A DNA stretch of 64,000 nucleotides, from assembly GCF_018130785.1 (NCBI RefSeq), contig NZ_JAFCJT010000005.1, positions 186,001-250,000 on the forward strand, given 5' to 3'. Both the position numbers and the translations under genes were made by a program. How positions within the stretch are numbered: position 1 is the stretch's first letter; every line of letters starts with the position of its first letter. This DNA comes from Bradyrhizobium liaoningense. GTDB taxonomy: Bacteria > Pseudomonadota > Alphaproteobacteria > Rhizobiales > Xanthobacteraceae. The notes beneath the pieces were generated by a model. It did not search any database. It saw only the letters and a program-made list of their open reading frames with translations, and had not been told where the DNA came from. This document shows positions 45,931 to 57,362 of this stretch, piece after piece.

Positions 45931-47268
45931 TTGACTGATTCCGACAAGCCAACGCCGCTTCAGTCGCGCGCGAGCGGTCCCCTGACCGGGAAAGTACGGG
46001 TCCCCGGGGACAAGTCGATCTCCCACCGCGCCCTCATCCTGGGCGCGCTCGCGGTCGGCGAAACCAAGGTTTCGGGCCTCCTTGAGGGCGAGGACGTGCT
46101 CAACACCGCAAAATCCATGCAGGCGCTGGGCGCCAGGGTCGAGCGCACCGGCGATTTCGCCTGGAAGGTGAGCGGCGTGGGCGTCGCCGGCTTTGCCGAG
46201 CCCAGGGCAGCGCTTGATTTCGGCAACTCCGGCACCGGCTGCCGGCTCGTCATGGGCGCCGTCGCCGGCTGCCCGATTTCGGCGGTTTTCGACGGCGATG
46301 CCTCGCTGCGCAGCCGTCCCATGCGCCGGATCCTCGACCCGCTCGAGAAGATGGGCGCCAAAGTGGTGTCCGGCGGCGAGGGCGGCCGTCTGCCGCTGAC
46401 CGTCCAGGGCGCGCGCGATCCGCTGCCGATCACCTACAAGACCCCGGTCGCCTCGGCCCAGATCAAATCCGCCGTGCTGCTGGCGGGCCTGGCCGCGCCT
46501 GGTACCACCACTGTCATCGAGAGCGAGGCCAGCCGCGACCATACCGAGTTGATGCTGAAGCACTTTGGCGCCGACATCACCTCGGTGCAGGAAGGTCAGC
46601 ACGGCCGCCGCATCACACTCGTGGGCCAGCCTGAGCTGCACGGCGCCACCGTCGTTGTGCCCGCCGATCCCTCTTCGGCGGCGTTCCCGATCGTTGCGGC
46701 GTTGATCGTCGAAGGCTCGGATGTCGTCCTGTCCGACGTCATGACCAATCCGCTGCGCACCGGCCTGTTCACCACGCTGCGCGAAATGGGCGCCTCGATC
46801 GAGGAAAGCGAAGTCCGCGGCGATGCCGGCGAGCCGATGGCGCAGCTGCGCGTCCGCGCGTCAAAACTGCGCGGTGTCGAGGTGCCGCCGGAGCGCGCCC
46901 CCTCGATGATCGACGAATATCTCGTGCTGGCGGTGGCGGCTTCCTTCGCCGAGGGCACGACCATCATGCGCGGCCTCCAGGAGCTGCGCGTCAAGGAATC
47001 CGATCGGCTTGAGGCCACCGCGGATATGCTCCGCGTCAACGGCGTGAAGGTCGAGGTCTCCGGCGACGATCTGATCGTCGAGGGGCGCGGCCACGTTCCG
47101 GGCGGCGGCACAGTCGCCACGCACATGGATCATCGCATCGCGATGTCCGCGCTGGTGATGGGCTGCGCCTCCGATCAGCCCGTGACGGTCGACGACACCG
47201 CCTTCATCGCCACCAGTTTTCCGGACTTCATCCCGATGATGCGTTCGCTTGGGGCCGACTTTTCATGA
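45931..47268 (+). CDS. aroA: EPSP synthase (class II)
   Basis: 445 aa from a TTG with AAGGA eight bases upstream; the protein begins [21 protein letters not shown] and the PEP/shikimate-phosphate motif [16 protein letters not shown] follows. Residues [33 protein letters not shown] and [11 protein letters not shown] are as in class II enzymes (CP4-like). It joins shikimate-3-phosphate and PEP in aromatic synthesis. At the place where glyphosate-tolerant CP4 has Ala (GNAATGCR) this one has Gly101 (GNSGTGCR). Overlaps cmk by four bases. Confidence 0.95.
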   Translation: MTDSDKPTPLQSRASGPLTGKVRVPGDKSISHRALILGALAVGETKVSGLLEGEDVLNTAKSMQALGARVERTGDFAWKVSGVGVAGFAEPRAALDFGNSGTGCRLVMGAVAGCPISAVFDGDASLRSRPMRRILDPLEKMGAKVVSGGEGGRLPLTVQGARDPLPITYKTPVASAQIKSAVLLAGLAAPGTTTVIESEASRDHTELMLKHFGADITSVQEGQHGRRITLVGQPELHGATVVVPADPSSAAFPIVAALIVEGSDVVLSDVMTNPLRTGLFTTLREMGASIEESEVRGDAGEPMAQLRVRASKLRGVEVPPERAPSMIDEYLVLAVAASFAEGTTIMRGLQELRVKESDRLEATADMLRVNGVKVEVSGDDLIVEGRGHVPGGGTVATHMDHRIAMSALVMGCASDQPVTVDDTAFIATSFPDFIPMMRSLGADFS

Positions 47269-47903
47269 TCATCGCCATCGACGGGCCCGCGGCCTCGGGC
47301 AAGGGGACGCTCGGCAAGCGCCTCGCCCATCATTACGGCTATCGTCATCTCGATACCGGCGTGATCTACCGCGCGGTGGCCTATGCCCTGATGGAATCCG
47401 GTCACGATCTCCGGGACGAGTCGGCCGCGGTGCAGGCTGCGCTGGAGCTTGATCCCGAAAAGTTCGGCAATCCCGCCCTGAAGACCCAGGAGGCCGGCGA
47501 GGGCGCCTCGATCGTCTCGGCGATCCCCAGGGTTCGCGAGGTCCTGCTCAATTTCCAGCGGCAATTCGCCGCCGATCCGCCCGGCGCCGTGCTCGACGGC
47601 CGGGACATTGGAACCGTGATCTGCCCCCATGCCGACGTGAAGATTTTCGTGGTCGCCGATCCCAAGGTCCGCGCCCGCCGCCGGACCATGGAGGCCAAGG
47701 CGAGGGGCGAGGAGGCGGACGAGGCGGCAGTGCTCGCCGACATCATCCGGCGCGACGAGCGCGACAAGAACCGGCCGATTGCGCCCTTGAAACCGGCCCC
47801 GGATGCTTACTTGCTAGATAACTCCCAACTGGATATAGAAGGCGGCGTCCGGGCCGCCATCGACATTATCGAGGCCGTCCGAGCGGGCCGGTCGCGGGGT
47901 TAA
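47265..47903 (+). CDS. cmk: Cytidylate kinase
   Basis: 212 aa P-loop kinase with [22 protein letters not shown], the CMP-binding [33 protein letters not shown], and lid [13 protein letters not shown]. It phosphorylates CMP/dCMP with ATP. The ATGA overlap with aroA implies coupling, and rpsA follows after 266 bases: the aroA-cmk-rpsA order is ancient and shared with E. coli. Confidence 0.96.
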   Translation: MIIAIDGPAASGKGTLGKRLAHHYGYRHLDTGVIYRAVAYALMESGHDLRDESAAVQAALELDPEKFGNPALKTQEAGEGASIVSAIPRVREVLLNFQRQFAADPPGAVLDGRDIGTVICPHADVKIFVVADPKVRARRRTMEAKARGEEADEAAVLADIIRRDERDKNRPIAPLKPAPDAYLLDNSQLDIEGGVRAAIDIIEAVRAGRSRG

Positions 47904-48084
47904 GCCGCCGCCGTCATTGGAGGAAGCGCCCGCTCCCGCTCTTTGAGGTCGATAACCCCGGTCCCCTGTTTGGGCCCGGCGCGATCCAGGCTCCGGACCT
48001 AGATTTCCACGTATCGAACGCGCGGGCCTCAGCCGGCCCGCTTCCGCTGTTCCGCCTCCATGCCGGAGCAGCGAGCGGTCGCTC

Positions 48085-48103
48085 GAAGGTCTTGCGGACC
48101 TTC
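48085..48103 (+). promoter_or_regulatory. Hairpin in the rpsA leader
   Basis: GAAGGTC-TTGCG-GACCTTC, perfect seven-base arms, 67 bases before the rpsA start within a 266-base cmk-rpsA spacer. S1 represses its own mRNA in E. coli; a leader hairpin is compatible with similar control but this is only inference. No other gene in the spacer. Confidence 0.4.
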
Positions 48104-48169
48104 CGACACTGCGTGTGCGATGCGCCCTTGAACCCAACGGCCGGCACGACATCCGCAACTGGAGAACAA

Positions 48170-49879
48170 ATGGCTTCGACTTCTGCTGATACCTATAGCC
48201 CGTCGCGTGACGATTTCGCCGCGATGCTCGACGAGTCCTTCGCGGGTGGCAACCTGCAGGAAAGCTCCGTCGTCAAGGGCAAGGTGGTTGCAATTGAAAA
48301 AGACATGGCCGTCATCGACGTCGGCCTGAAGACCGAGGGCCGCGTCGCCCTGCGCGAATTTTCCGGCCCCGGCCGTGACAGCGAGATCAAGGTCGGCGAC
48401 GAGGTGGAAGTGTTCCTCGATCGCATCGAGAACGCCCTCGGCGAAGCCGTGCTGTCGCGCGACAAGGCGCGCCGCGAGGAGAGCTGGGGCAAGCTCGAGA
48501 AGGCCTTCCAGAACAACGAGAAGGTCAACGGCGTCATCTTCAACCAGGTCAAGGGCGGCTTCACCGTCGACCTCGACGGTGCCGTGGCCTTCCTGCCGCG
48601 CTCGCAGGTCGACATCCGTCCGATCCGCGACGTTGCGCCGCTGATGAACAACTCGCAGCCGTTCCAGATCCTCAAGATGGACCGCCGCCGCGGCAACATC
48701 GTCGTCTCCCGCCGCACGGTGCTGGAAGAGACCCGCGCCGAGCAGCGTCAGGAGCTGGTGCAGAACCTCGAAGAAGGTCAGGTCATCGACGGCGTGGTCA
48801 AGAACATCACCGACTACGGTGCGTTCGTTGATCTCGGCGGCATCGACGGTCTGCTGCACGTCACCGACATCGCGTGGCGCCGCGTCAACCACCCGACCGA
48901 GGTGCTCTCGATCGGCCAGACCGTGAAGGTCAAGATCATCAAGATCAACCACGAGACGCACCGCATCTCGCTGGGCATGAAGCAGCTGCTGGACGATCCG
49001 TGGCAGGGCATCGAAGCCAAGTACCCGCTGGGTGCCCGCTTCACCGGCCGCGTCACCAACATCACCGACTACGGTGCGTTCGTCGAGCTCGAGCCGGGCA
49101 TCGAAGGCCTGATCCACGTCTCCGAGATGTCGTGGACCAAGAAGAACATGCACCCCGGCAAGATCGTTTCGACCTCGCAGGAAGTCGAAGTGCAGGTGCT
49201 GGAAGTCGATTCCGTCAAGCGCCGCATTTCGCTCGGCCTCAAGCAGACCATGCGCAACCCGTGGGAGGTCTTCGTCGAAGGTCACCCGACCGGTTCGGTG
49301 GTCGAGGGCGAAGTCAAGAACAAGACCGAGTTCGGTCTGTTCCTGGGCCTCGAGGGCGACGTCGACGGCATGGTCCACCTCTCCGACCTCGACTGGAAGC
49401 TTCCGGGCGAGCAGGTGATCGACAACTACAAGAAGGGCGACGTGGTGAAGGCCGTGGTGCTCGATGTGGACGTCGAGAAGGAGCGTATCTCGCTCGGCAT
49501 CAAGCAGCTCGAAGGCGACCCCTTCGCCGAGCCGGGCGATGTCAAGAAGGGCGCGGTCGTGACCTGCGAAGTGCTCGAAGTGAAGGAGAGCGGCATCGAG
49601 GTGAAGATCACCGGTACCGACTTCTCGACCTTCATCAAGCGCTCGGAGCTCGCCCGTGACCGCAACGACCAGCGCGCCGAACGCTTTGCCGTCGGCGAGA
49701 AGGTCGATGCCCGCGTGATCCAGTTCGACAAGAAGGCCCGCAAGGTCCAGGTGTCGATCAAGGCGCTCGAAGTCGCCGAAGAGAAGGAAGCCATCGCGCA
49801 GTACGGCTCCTCCGATTCGGGAGCGACGCTCGGCGACATCCTCGGCACCGCGCTCAAGAACCGCGGCGACAACAAGTAA
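48170..49879 (+). CDS. rpsA: 30S ribosomal protein S1
   Basis: 569 aa with six S1 domains, e.g. ESSVVKGKVVAIEKDMAVIDVGLKTEGRV, IDGVVKNITDYGAFVDLGGIDGLLHVTDI, FTGRVTNITDYGAFVELEPGIEGLIHVSEM and VEGEVKNKTEFGLFLGLEGDVDGMVHLSDL. It binds mRNA and docks it on the 30S subunit. ATG at 48170 follows GGAG; a longer in-frame ORF is ignored. Confidence 0.97.
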   Translation: MASTSADTYSPSRDDFAAMLDESFAGGNLQESSVVKGKVVAIEKDMAVIDVGLKTEGRVALREFSGPGRDSEIKVGDEVEVFLDRIENALGEAVLSRDKARREESWGKLEKAFQNNEKVNGVIFNQVKGGFTVDLDGAVAFLPRSQVDIRPIRDVAPLMNNSQPFQILKMDRRRGNIVVSRRTVLEETRAEQRQELVQNLEEGQVIDGVVKNITDYGAFVDLGGIDGLLHVTDIAWRRVNHPTEVLSIGQTVKVKIIKINHETHRISLGMKQLLDDPWQGIEAKYPLGARFTGRVTNITDYGAFVELEPGIEGLIHVSEMSWTKKNMHPGKIVSTSQEVEVQVLEVDSVKRRISLGLKQTMRNPWEVFVEGHPTGSVVEGEVKNKTEFGLFLGLEGDVDGMVHLSDLDWKLPGEQVIDNYKKGDVVKAVVLDVDVEKERISLGIKQLEGDPFAEPGDVKKGAVVTCEVLEVKESGIEVKITGTDFSTFIKRSELARDRNDQRAERFAVGEKVDARVIQFDKKARKVQVSIKALEVAEEKEAIAQYGSSDSGATLGDILGTALKNRGDNK

Positions 49880-49905
49880 GCGGAACGCTGGTTTCGCAAC
49901 CATCA

Positions 49906-49933
49906 AAGCCCCGGCGCGAGCCGGGGCTTTTTT
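49906..49933 (+). terminator. Intrinsic terminator of rpsA
   Basis: Ten-base arms AAGCCCCGGC / GCCGGGGCTT with loop GCGA and six T at the end, 27 bases past the rpsA stop. Confidence 0.93.
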
Positions 49934-49946
49934 GTTGCTTGCTCCG

Positions 49947-50093
49947 CTGTCGTCCCCGCGAACGCGGGGACCCATAACCCCAGGGAGAAGTTGTTGCGCG
50001 AAGCTCGCAACTCCGAGTCTTCGTCAAACCACGCCCTGTGGTCATGGGTCCCGGATCTGCGCTCCGCTTGTCCGGGACGACAGCGAGTGCGCG
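49947..50093. repeat. Palindromic intergenic repeat (subfamily 4)
   Basis: Ends CTGTCGTCCCCGCGAACGC / TTGTCCGGGACGACAG are inverted, with an inner ACCCATAACCCC / GGTCATGGGTCCC pair. It fills most of the 346-base spacer between rpsA and sppA; the remaining 130 bases hold only the sppA leader, with nothing else recognised. Confidence 0.75.
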
Positions 50094-50225
50094 GCGACGT
50101 CCCTGGCTCTCACCCTCTCACAGCCTTGTTTTCTTCAAATTACGCCGCAATTGATGTATCCAGATAAGCCAATGGTCACGCTGTGACGGCACAACGCGCC
50201 CAGTCTTTGATTTGGAGATATTCCG

Positions 50226-51206
50226 ATGTCACTCGATTCGGACATCATCGTCGATCGCCGCAGGATTCGTCGCAAGCTGACGTTCTGGCGCGTGATGGCT
50301 GCGCTGATCGCGATCGCGGCGATTGCGGGCTTCGCGCTGATCGCGACACCCGGCGCGCGCGGCACGTTCGCATCCGCCGGCTCGATCGCGCGGGTCCAGA
50401 TCGACGGCCTGATCCGCAGCGACTCCGATCGCACCCAGGCGCTGGAGCGACTGGAGAACTCGCAGGCCGCCGCCGTCATCATTCACATCAACTCGCCGGG
50501 CGGCACCACGGCCGGCTCCGAGCAGCTTTATGACTCGCTTGTACGGCTGAAGGCGAAGAAGCCGCTCGTCGTCGTGGTCGAAGGCCTCGCCGCCTCCGGC
50601 GGTTACATCACCGCGATCGCGAGCGACCACATCATCGCCCAGCAGAGCTCGCTGGTCGGCTCGATCGGCGTGCTGTTTCAGTTTCCCAACGTCACGGAGC
50701 TGCTGAAGACCGTCGGTGTGAAGGTCGAGGAGGTGAAATCCTCGCCGCTGAAGGCCGCGCCGAACGGTTTTGAGCCGACCAGCCCCGAGGCACGCGCCGC
50801 GCTCGATGCGCTGGTGAAGGATTCCTATGCCTGGTTCAAGGGATTGGTGAAGGAGCGGCGTGGCCTGGATGACACGCAGCTCGAAAAAGTCGCCGATGGC
50901 CGCGTCTTCACTGGACGCCAGGCGATCGATCTCAAGCTGATCGATCAGCTCGGCGACGAGAAGACCGCCGTGACCTGGCTGGTCGAGCAGAAGGGCGTCA
51001 AGAAGGGCCTCACCGTGCGCGATTACAAGCTCCAGCCCCGCTTTGGCGATCTGCCGTTCCTCAAGACGGCTGCTGTCGTCACGCTGGAAGCGCTTGGTTT
51101 AGGCTCGATTGCGCATCAGATCGGGCAAACCGGCGTCGCGCAGGCCGTCGATCGGCTCGGAATGGATGGAATGCTGGCTCTGTGGCAGCCGGCTGCGTCA
51201 AATTGA
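50226..51206 (+). CDS. sppA: Signal peptide peptidase SppA
   Basis: 326 aa short-form SppA. One N-terminal membrane helix (LIAIAAIAGFALIATPGARG). Catalytic Ser is in VEGLAASGGYIT and the general-base Lys in VKSSPLKAAPNGFEPTSPEAR; the oxyanion loop is INSPGGTTAGSEQLY. It degrades cleaved signal peptides in the inner membrane. ATG follows GGAG. Confidence 0.92.
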   Translation: MSLDSDIIVDRRRIRRKLTFWRVMAALIAIAAIAGFALIATPGARGTFASAGSIARVQIDGLIRSDSDRTQALERLENSQAAAVIIHINSPGGTTAGSEQLYDSLVRLKAKKPLVVVVEGLAASGGYITAIASDHIIAQQSSLVGSIGVLFQFPNVTELLKTVGVKVEEVKSSPLKAAPNGFEPTSPEARAALDALVKDSYAWFKGLVKERRGLDDTQLEKVADGRVFTGRQAIDLKLIDQLGDEKTAVTWLVEQKGVKKGLTVRDYKLQPRFGDLPFLKTAAVVTLEALGLGSIAHQIGQTGVAQAVDRLGMDGMLALWQPAASN

Positions 51207-51377
51207 TGGAACCGAGCGAGTTTTAGAGGCTTTTCCCGTCTGGCGGGTGGTGGGACAGCCCGCTTTTTCGGCATTTGTCACGCATTTTCACGACGCTCAA
51301 CCTTCATTTAGCGTCTTGACAGATCACGGTATTTTCACGGAAATGGTCATCCGCACGCTTCCGGGTCCTATCTCTCG

Positions 51378-51683
51378 ATGATCAAATCCGAACTTGTTCA
51401 GCGTATCGCCGAGCACAACCCGCATCTGTACCAGCGGGATGTCGAGAACATTGTGAATGCGATTCTCGAAGAGATCGTAGCGGCTCTCGCGCGCGGTGAT
51501 CGCGTCGAGTTGCGCGGCTTCGGTGCCTTCTCGGTCAAGCATCGCCCTGCGCGCGCAGGGCGCAATCCGCGCACCGGCGCTCATGTGCCCGTTGATCAGA
51601 AGAGCGTTCCGTTCTTCAAGACCGGCAAGGAAATGCGCGAACGGCTGAATCGCGACCATCCGGATCCAGGCGCGCCTGACTGA
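51378..51683 (+). CDS. ihfB: Integration host factor beta subunit
   Basis: 101 aa HU/IHF-family protein: [32 protein letters not shown], then the arm [43 protein letters not shown] bends DNA sharply and assists sigma-54 promoters, recombination and replication. Alpha subunit not in the window. No obvious Shine-Dalgarno (TATCTCTCG). Confidence 0.95.
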   Translation: MIKSELVQRIAEHNPHLYQRDVENIVNAILEEIVAALARGDRVELRGFGAFSVKHRPARAGRNPRTGAHVPVDQKSVPFFKTGKEMRERLNRDHPDPGAPD

Positions 51684-51754
51684 GGCCGGCGTCAGGGTTT
51701 CCCGCGGTCGCGAGAGATGCGGCCGGAAGCTTGATTCATGGCGAGCGAAGCGAG

Positions 51755-52147
51755 ATGCGAAAGTTCCTGACCGCGCTGATCGTGATTCCGCTGGGCCTGA
51801 TCCTGGTGACCTTCGCCGTCGCCAACCGGCATTTCGTCACGGTCTCTTTCGATCCCTTCATTACCAACGACCCGTCATTGTCGGTGACGTTGCCGCTGTT
51901 CCTGCTCCTCATCCTGGTGGCTGCCCTCGGGGTCCTCGTGGGCGGCTGCGCGGTCTGGTTCGGCCAGCGGCACTGGCGGCGCGCGGCGCGCCGGAATGAT
52001 GCCGATGCACGGGCTGCGAGGGGTGAATTGGCCGATCTGCGGGCCCAGGCGGCCGCCGCGAAGCCCGAGGCCCAGCGCCTCCCCGTCCCCTCCGGGGTCG
52101 GCCTTTACGGGCCCATCGGGCGAGACAAGCTGCGCGCGACGTTGTAG
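51755..52147 (+). CDS. LapA-domain membrane protein
   Basis: 130 aa from the ATG at 51755. Two membrane helices (LTALIVIPLGLILVTFAVANR and LPLFLLLILVAALGVLVGGCAVWFG) flank the short FVTVSFDPF loop, the LapA/DUF1049 pattern, followed by a helical cytoplasmic tail (RRAARRNDADARAARGELADLRAQAAAAK). The E. coli homologue helps assemble LPS machinery; here the gene sits between ihfB and trpF, a rhizobial order. No functional evidence beyond the domain. Confidence 0.85.
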   Translation: MRKFLTALIVIPLGLILVTFAVANRHFVTVSFDPFITNDPSLSVTLPLFLLLILVAALGVLVGGCAVWFGQRHWRRAARRNDADARAARGELADLRAQAAAAKPEAQRLPVPSGVGLYGPIGRDKLRATL

Positions 52148-52149
52148 AA

Positions 52150-52183
52150 GCGGCCGCAACCGAAAACCTTGTTTTCCGGCCGC
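52150..52183 (+). promoter_or_regulatory. Two-tier hairpin between lapA-like gene and trpF
   Basis: Outer arms GCGGCCG (52150-52156) / CGGCCGC (52177-52183) and inner GAAAAC / GTTTTC with a three-base loop. No T-run, so it is not a simple terminator; it may set message processing ahead of trpFBA. Confidence 0.45.
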
Positions 52184-52213
52184 GGGCTTGCGGCCTTTAC
52201 CTGCTTTGAGACC

Positions 52214-52881
52214 ATGTCCCTGCTCGTCAAAATCTGCGGCCTGTCCACGCGCGAGACGCTTGAAGTAGCGCTCGACGCCGGCGCCGACATGGTGGGGTTC
52301 GTGTTCTTTCCGCCGTCGCCCCGGCATCTGGCGCTGGAAGCCGGGCGCGACCTCGGCCGCCAGGTGAAGCGGCGCGCGCTCAAGGTCGCGCTCACGGTCG
52401 ATGCCGATGACGCCACGCTCGACAACATCATGGACGCGCTGTCGCCGGACATTTTCCAGCTCCATGGCAAGGAGAGCGTCGCGCGCCTGCGCGACATCAA
52501 GCAGAAATACGGCCGCCCGGTGATGAAGGCGGTGCCGGTCGCAGTTACGGCCGATCTCGCCGTGCTGCCCGGTTACGCCGCTGTCGCCGACCGCATCCTG
52601 TTCGACGCGCGCGCACCGAAGGACGCGACCCGTCCCGGTGGGCTCGGCGCGCCGTTCGACTGGCACCTGCTGGAAAATCTCGATCTGAAACTGCCCTACA
52701 TGGTCTCGGGCGGGCTTCACGCCGACAATGTCGCCGAGGCCCTCCGCGTCACCGGCGCCGGTGGCGTCGACGTATCCTCGGGTATCGAGAGCGCTCCCGG
52801 CGTCAAGGATCCCGAGATGATCAAGGCCTTCATTCGCGCCGCGCGCGCCAGCCAAGAATCCAGCCAAGAGTTGAGTGTTCG

Positions 52882-52885
<4 letters not shown>
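52214..52885 (+). CDS. trpF: Phosphoribosylanthranilate isomerase
   Basis: 223 aa TIM barrel. VKICGLS carries the catalytic Cys; [15 protein letters not shown], the acid Asp in [16 protein letters not shown] and phosphate-binding [14 protein letters not shown] are intact. Third step of tryptophan synthesis. Stop overlaps the trpB start by four bases (ATGA). Confidence 0.96.
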
Positions 52886-54095
<1,210 letters not shown>

Positions 54096-54099
<4 letters not shown>

Positions 54100-54932
54100 C
54101 CACGCGTATCGACACCCGTTTCGCCGAGCTGAAGAAGGCGGGCCGCTCGGCCTTCGTCACCTATGTGATGGCCGGCGATCCAGATCTCGCCACGTCGCTC
54201 GATATCGTCAAGGCGCTGCCCAAGGCAGGCGCCGACGTCATCGAACTCGGCATTCCCTTCACCGATCCGATGGCGGATGGTCCCTCGATTCAGGCCGCAG
54301 GTCTGCGCGCGCTCAAGAACGGCATGACCTTGAAGAAGACGCTCGGTCTCGTGCGCGACTTCCGCAAGGACGACAACGTCACGCCGCTGGTGCTGATGGG
54401 CTATTACAATCCGATCTACATTTACGGCGTCGACAAGTTTTTGGCCGATGCCAAGACGGCCGGCGTTGACGGCCTGATCATCGTCGATCTGCCGCCGGAG
54501 GAAGACGACGAGCTCTGCATTCCCGCGCTGAAGGCGGGCCTGAACTTCATTCGCCTCGCGACCCCGACCACCGACGACAAGCGCCTGCCCGCGGTGCTCG
54601 CGAACACATCAGGCTTTGTCTATTACGTCTCTATCGCCGGCATCACCGGTGCAGCGGCGGCGGACGCGAATGCCGTCGGTGAAGCTGTCGCACGCATCAA
54701 GCGCCATACCAAGCTGCCGATCTGCGTCGGCTTTGGCATCCGGACGCCGGAAGCGGCGCGCGGCATTGCCGAGAAGGCCGATGGCTCGGTGGTCGGCACC
54801 GCGCTGGTCGATGCGCTCAAGAACAGCCTCGATGCGGAAGGGCGGGCAACCGCCAAAACCGTTAACGCCGTTGCCGAATTGACGGCGGCCCTGGCCCAGG
54901 GTGTCAAGGGCGCGAAAGTTGCGGCCGAATAG
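54096..54932 (+). CDS. trpA: Tryptophan synthase alpha chain
   Basis: 278 aa TIM barrel. Catalytic Glu and Asp in [21 protein letters not shown] and [13 protein letters not shown] are intact; [10 protein letters not shown] is the phosphate site. It cleaves indole-3-glycerol phosphate and channels indole to TrpB. GTG start overlaps trpB (GTGA). Confidence 0.97.
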
Positions 54933-55043
54933 GCCATAATTCCGCTTCTCGGGCGGGCGACACGGCGGCTTGCCGGGCAGGGGCCCGGCCGCCATATATC
55001 CCTTCAGGCGATTCCTGCGCGGGGTCGCACATCGGAGCAAACC

Positions 55044-55985
55044 ATGAACTGGCTTACCAATGTGGTCCGGCCGAAGATCCGCAACATGCTGCGGCGGGAG
55101 ACGCCGGAGAATCTTTGGATCAAGTGCCCGGATTCCGGACAGCTCGTGTTCTACAAGGACGTCGAGGCCAACCAGTTCGTCATCCCCGGCTCGAACTACC
55201 ACATGCGTATGGGCGCGGTGGCGCGTCTGAAGTCGATCTTCGATAACGAGACCTGGTACGACGTCGCGCTGCCCGACGTCACACCCGATCCGCTCAAGTT
55301 CCGTGACGAGAAGAAATACGTCGACCGCATCAAGGATGCCCGTGCGCGCACCAATCTGAACGACGCGATCAAGGTCGGCTACGGCAAGCTCGAGGGCGCC
55401 GCCGTCGTTGTTGCCGTGCAGGATTTCGATTTCATGGGCGGCTCGCTCGGGATGGCCGCGGGCGAGGCCATCGTGCGCGGGCTGGAGCTCGCGGTCGAGA
55501 AGAAGGCCCCCTTCATCGTGTTCGCCGCGAGCGGTGGCGCGCGCATGCAGGAAGGCATCCTGTCGCTGATGCAGATGCCGCGCACCACCGTTGCGGTGCA
55601 GATGCTGCGTGAAGCAAAGCAGCCCTACATCGTCGTGCTGACCAACCCGACCACCGGCGGTGTCACCGCCTCCTATGCGATGCTGGGCGACGTCCAGATC
55701 GCCGAGCCCGGTGCGCTGATCGGCTTCGCCGGCGCCCGCGTGATCGAGCAGACCATCCGCGAGAAGCTGCCCGAGGGTTTCCAGCGCGCCGAATATTTGA
55801 AGGACCACGGCATGGTCGACATGGTCGTGCACCGCCACGAGTTGCGCCCGACCCTGGCGCGCTTGTGCCGCCTGCTGACCAAGGCGCCAGCGCAGGAGAG
55901 CGCATCGAAGTCGGTGCAGCCGGTGGTCAGCCCGGCGCAGATCGTCTCGGCCGCCGAGACGGCGCCGGCTGCGCCCCACGCGTGA
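55044..55985 (+). CDS. accD: Acetyl-CoA carboxylase carboxyltransferase beta subunit, zinc finger lost
   Basis: 313 aa. The carboxyltransferase core is complete ([69 protein letters not shown]). It transfers carboxyl from biotin to acetyl-CoA, with AccA, in fatty acid synthesis. The N-terminal zinc ribbon is eroded: of the four Cys of the E. coli pattern only Cys28 remains ([12 protein letters not shown], then [10 protein letters not shown]), the others being Ser31, Ile47 and Ser50. Start of accD-folC, overlapping by four bases. Confidence 0.95.
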   Translation: MNWLTNVVRPKIRNMLRRETPENLWIKCPDSGQLVFYKDVEANQFVIPGSNYHMRMGAVARLKSIFDNETWYDVALPDVTPDPLKFRDEKKYVDRIKDARARTNLNDAIKVGYGKLEGAAVVVAVQDFDFMGGSLGMAAGEAIVRGLELAVEKKAPFIVFAASGGARMQEGILSLMQMPRTTVAVQMLREAKQPYIVVLTNPTTGGVTASYAMLGDVQIAEPGALIGFAGARVIEQTIREKLPEGFQRAEYLKDHGMVDMVVHRHELRPTLARLCRLLTKAPAQESASKSVQPVVSPAQIVSAAETAPAAPHA

Positions 55986-57325
55986 ACGCTTCCTCTGACA
56001 GCACAAAGCCGCCGCTCGGTGAATTGATCGGGCGGCTGTCGGCCCTGCATCAGAAGCGCATCGATCTCGGGCTTGAGCGGATGCATCGCCTGCTCGAGCG
56101 GCTCGGTCATCCCGAACGCAAGCTGGCGCCGGTGATCCACATCGCCGGCACCAACGGCAAGGGTTCGACTCTCGCCTATCTGCGCGCGACGCTCGAAGCC
56201 GCAGGCTTGCGAGTCCACGCCTACACCTCGCCCTATCTTGTCCGCATCAACGAATGCTTCCGGCTCGGCCGCGTCGGTGGCGGCGTGCTGGTCGGCGACG
56301 ATGAATTGCGCGCGGCGCTTGAAGAGGTCGAGCGGGTCAATGCCGGCGAGGCCGCGACCGTGTTCGAGCTGAAGACCGCCGCGGCGTTTCACCTGTTCGC
56401 GCAGAACCCGGCCGATGTCGTGCTGCTCGAAGTCGGCCTCGGCGGCCGGCTCGATTCGACCAACATGGTCGATACGCCAGCAGCCTGCGTGATCACGCCT
56501 GTCAGCATGGACCACATGGACTTCCTCGGGGACACGCTGACGTCGATCGCCGGCGAGAAGGCGGCCATCATCAAGCGCGGCGTGCCCGTGATCTGTGCCG
56601 AGCAGATGGACGAGGCGATGGCCGTGATCGAGGCGCAGGCCAAGCGCATGCGCGCACCGTTGTTTGCGGCGAACGAAAGCTGGCACGTCAATGTCGAGCA
56701 CGGGCGTCTGGTTTATTCCGACGAGCGCGGCTTGATGGACCTGACGGCACCGCGGCTGTTCGGCCGTCACCAGTTCGACAACGCGGGCCTTGCGATCGCG
56801 ACGCTGCGCGCGATTCCGAACTTCAAAGTCAATCAGGCCGCCTTCGAGGCGGGCATTGTCGGCGCGGAATGGCCGGCGCGGATGCAGCGCATCACCTCCG
56901 GCGAGCTGCTTGCGCTCGGACCGCAGGGCTCGGAGATCTGGCTCGACGGCGGCCACAATGCCGAAGGCGGCCGCGTTGCGGCGGCCGCGCTCGGCGATCT
57001 CGAGGAGCGGGTGTCGCGGCCGCTGGTGGTGATCGCCGGCATGATGGCCAACAAGGATGCGAAAGCCTTTCTCGCCAATTTCGCCGGCTTGACTCGTCAC
57101 ATCATCGCAGTGCCGGTCCCTGACACCGAAGCCGCGATGCCTGTCGACCGCCTCGCGGATGCCGCGCGCAGCCTCGGCATGCGCGTCGAGACCGCGCCCG
57201 GCATCGAGGCCGCGCTGCGCGCCCTGGCGAAGCTCGCTTACGAAGTGCCGCCGCGCATCCTGATCACCGGCTCGCTGTACCTCGCCGGCCATGTGTTGGG
57301 CATCAACGGCACGCCTCCTGCATAG
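55982..57325 (+). CDS. folC: Dihydrofolate synthase / folylpolyglutamate synthase
   Basis: 447 aa Mur-ligase-family enzyme. P-loop [15 protein letters not shown], then [33 protein letters not shown] and the C-terminal DGGHNAEG. It adds glutamate to dihydropteroate and folates. GTG start overlaps the accD stop (GTGA); accD-folC is the usual order in many bacteria. Confidence 0.95.
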   Translation: MNASSDSTKPPLGELIGRLSALHQKRIDLGLERMHRLLERLGHPERKLAPVIHIAGTNGKGSTLAYLRATLEAAGLRVHAYTSPYLVRINECFRLGRVGGGVLVGDDELRAALEEVERVNAGEAATVFELKTAAAFHLFAQNPADVVLLEVGLGGRLDSTNMVDTPAACVITPVSMDHMDFLGDTLTSIAGEKAAIIKRGVPVICAEQMDEAMAVIEAQAKRMRAPLFAANESWHVNVEHGRLVYSDERGLMDLTAPRLFGRHQFDNAGLAIATLRAIPNFKVNQAAFEAGIVGAEWPARMQRITSGELLALGPQGSEIWLDGGHNAEGGRVAAAALGDLEERVSRPLVVIAGMMANKDAKAFLANFAGLTRHIIAVPVPDTEAAMPVDRLADAARSLGMRVETAPGIEAALRALAKLAYEVPPRILITGSLYLAGHVLGINGTPPA

Positions 57326-57362
57326 AAAGCCTCGTGTCTTCGATACGAGATTGGGAATGCCA

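Noticed and set aside
51312..51345. TTGACA near the ihfB start taken as a -35 box
   Set aside because: No suitable -10 at 16-18 bases; TATTTT is only eight bases away. Promoter left unassigned.
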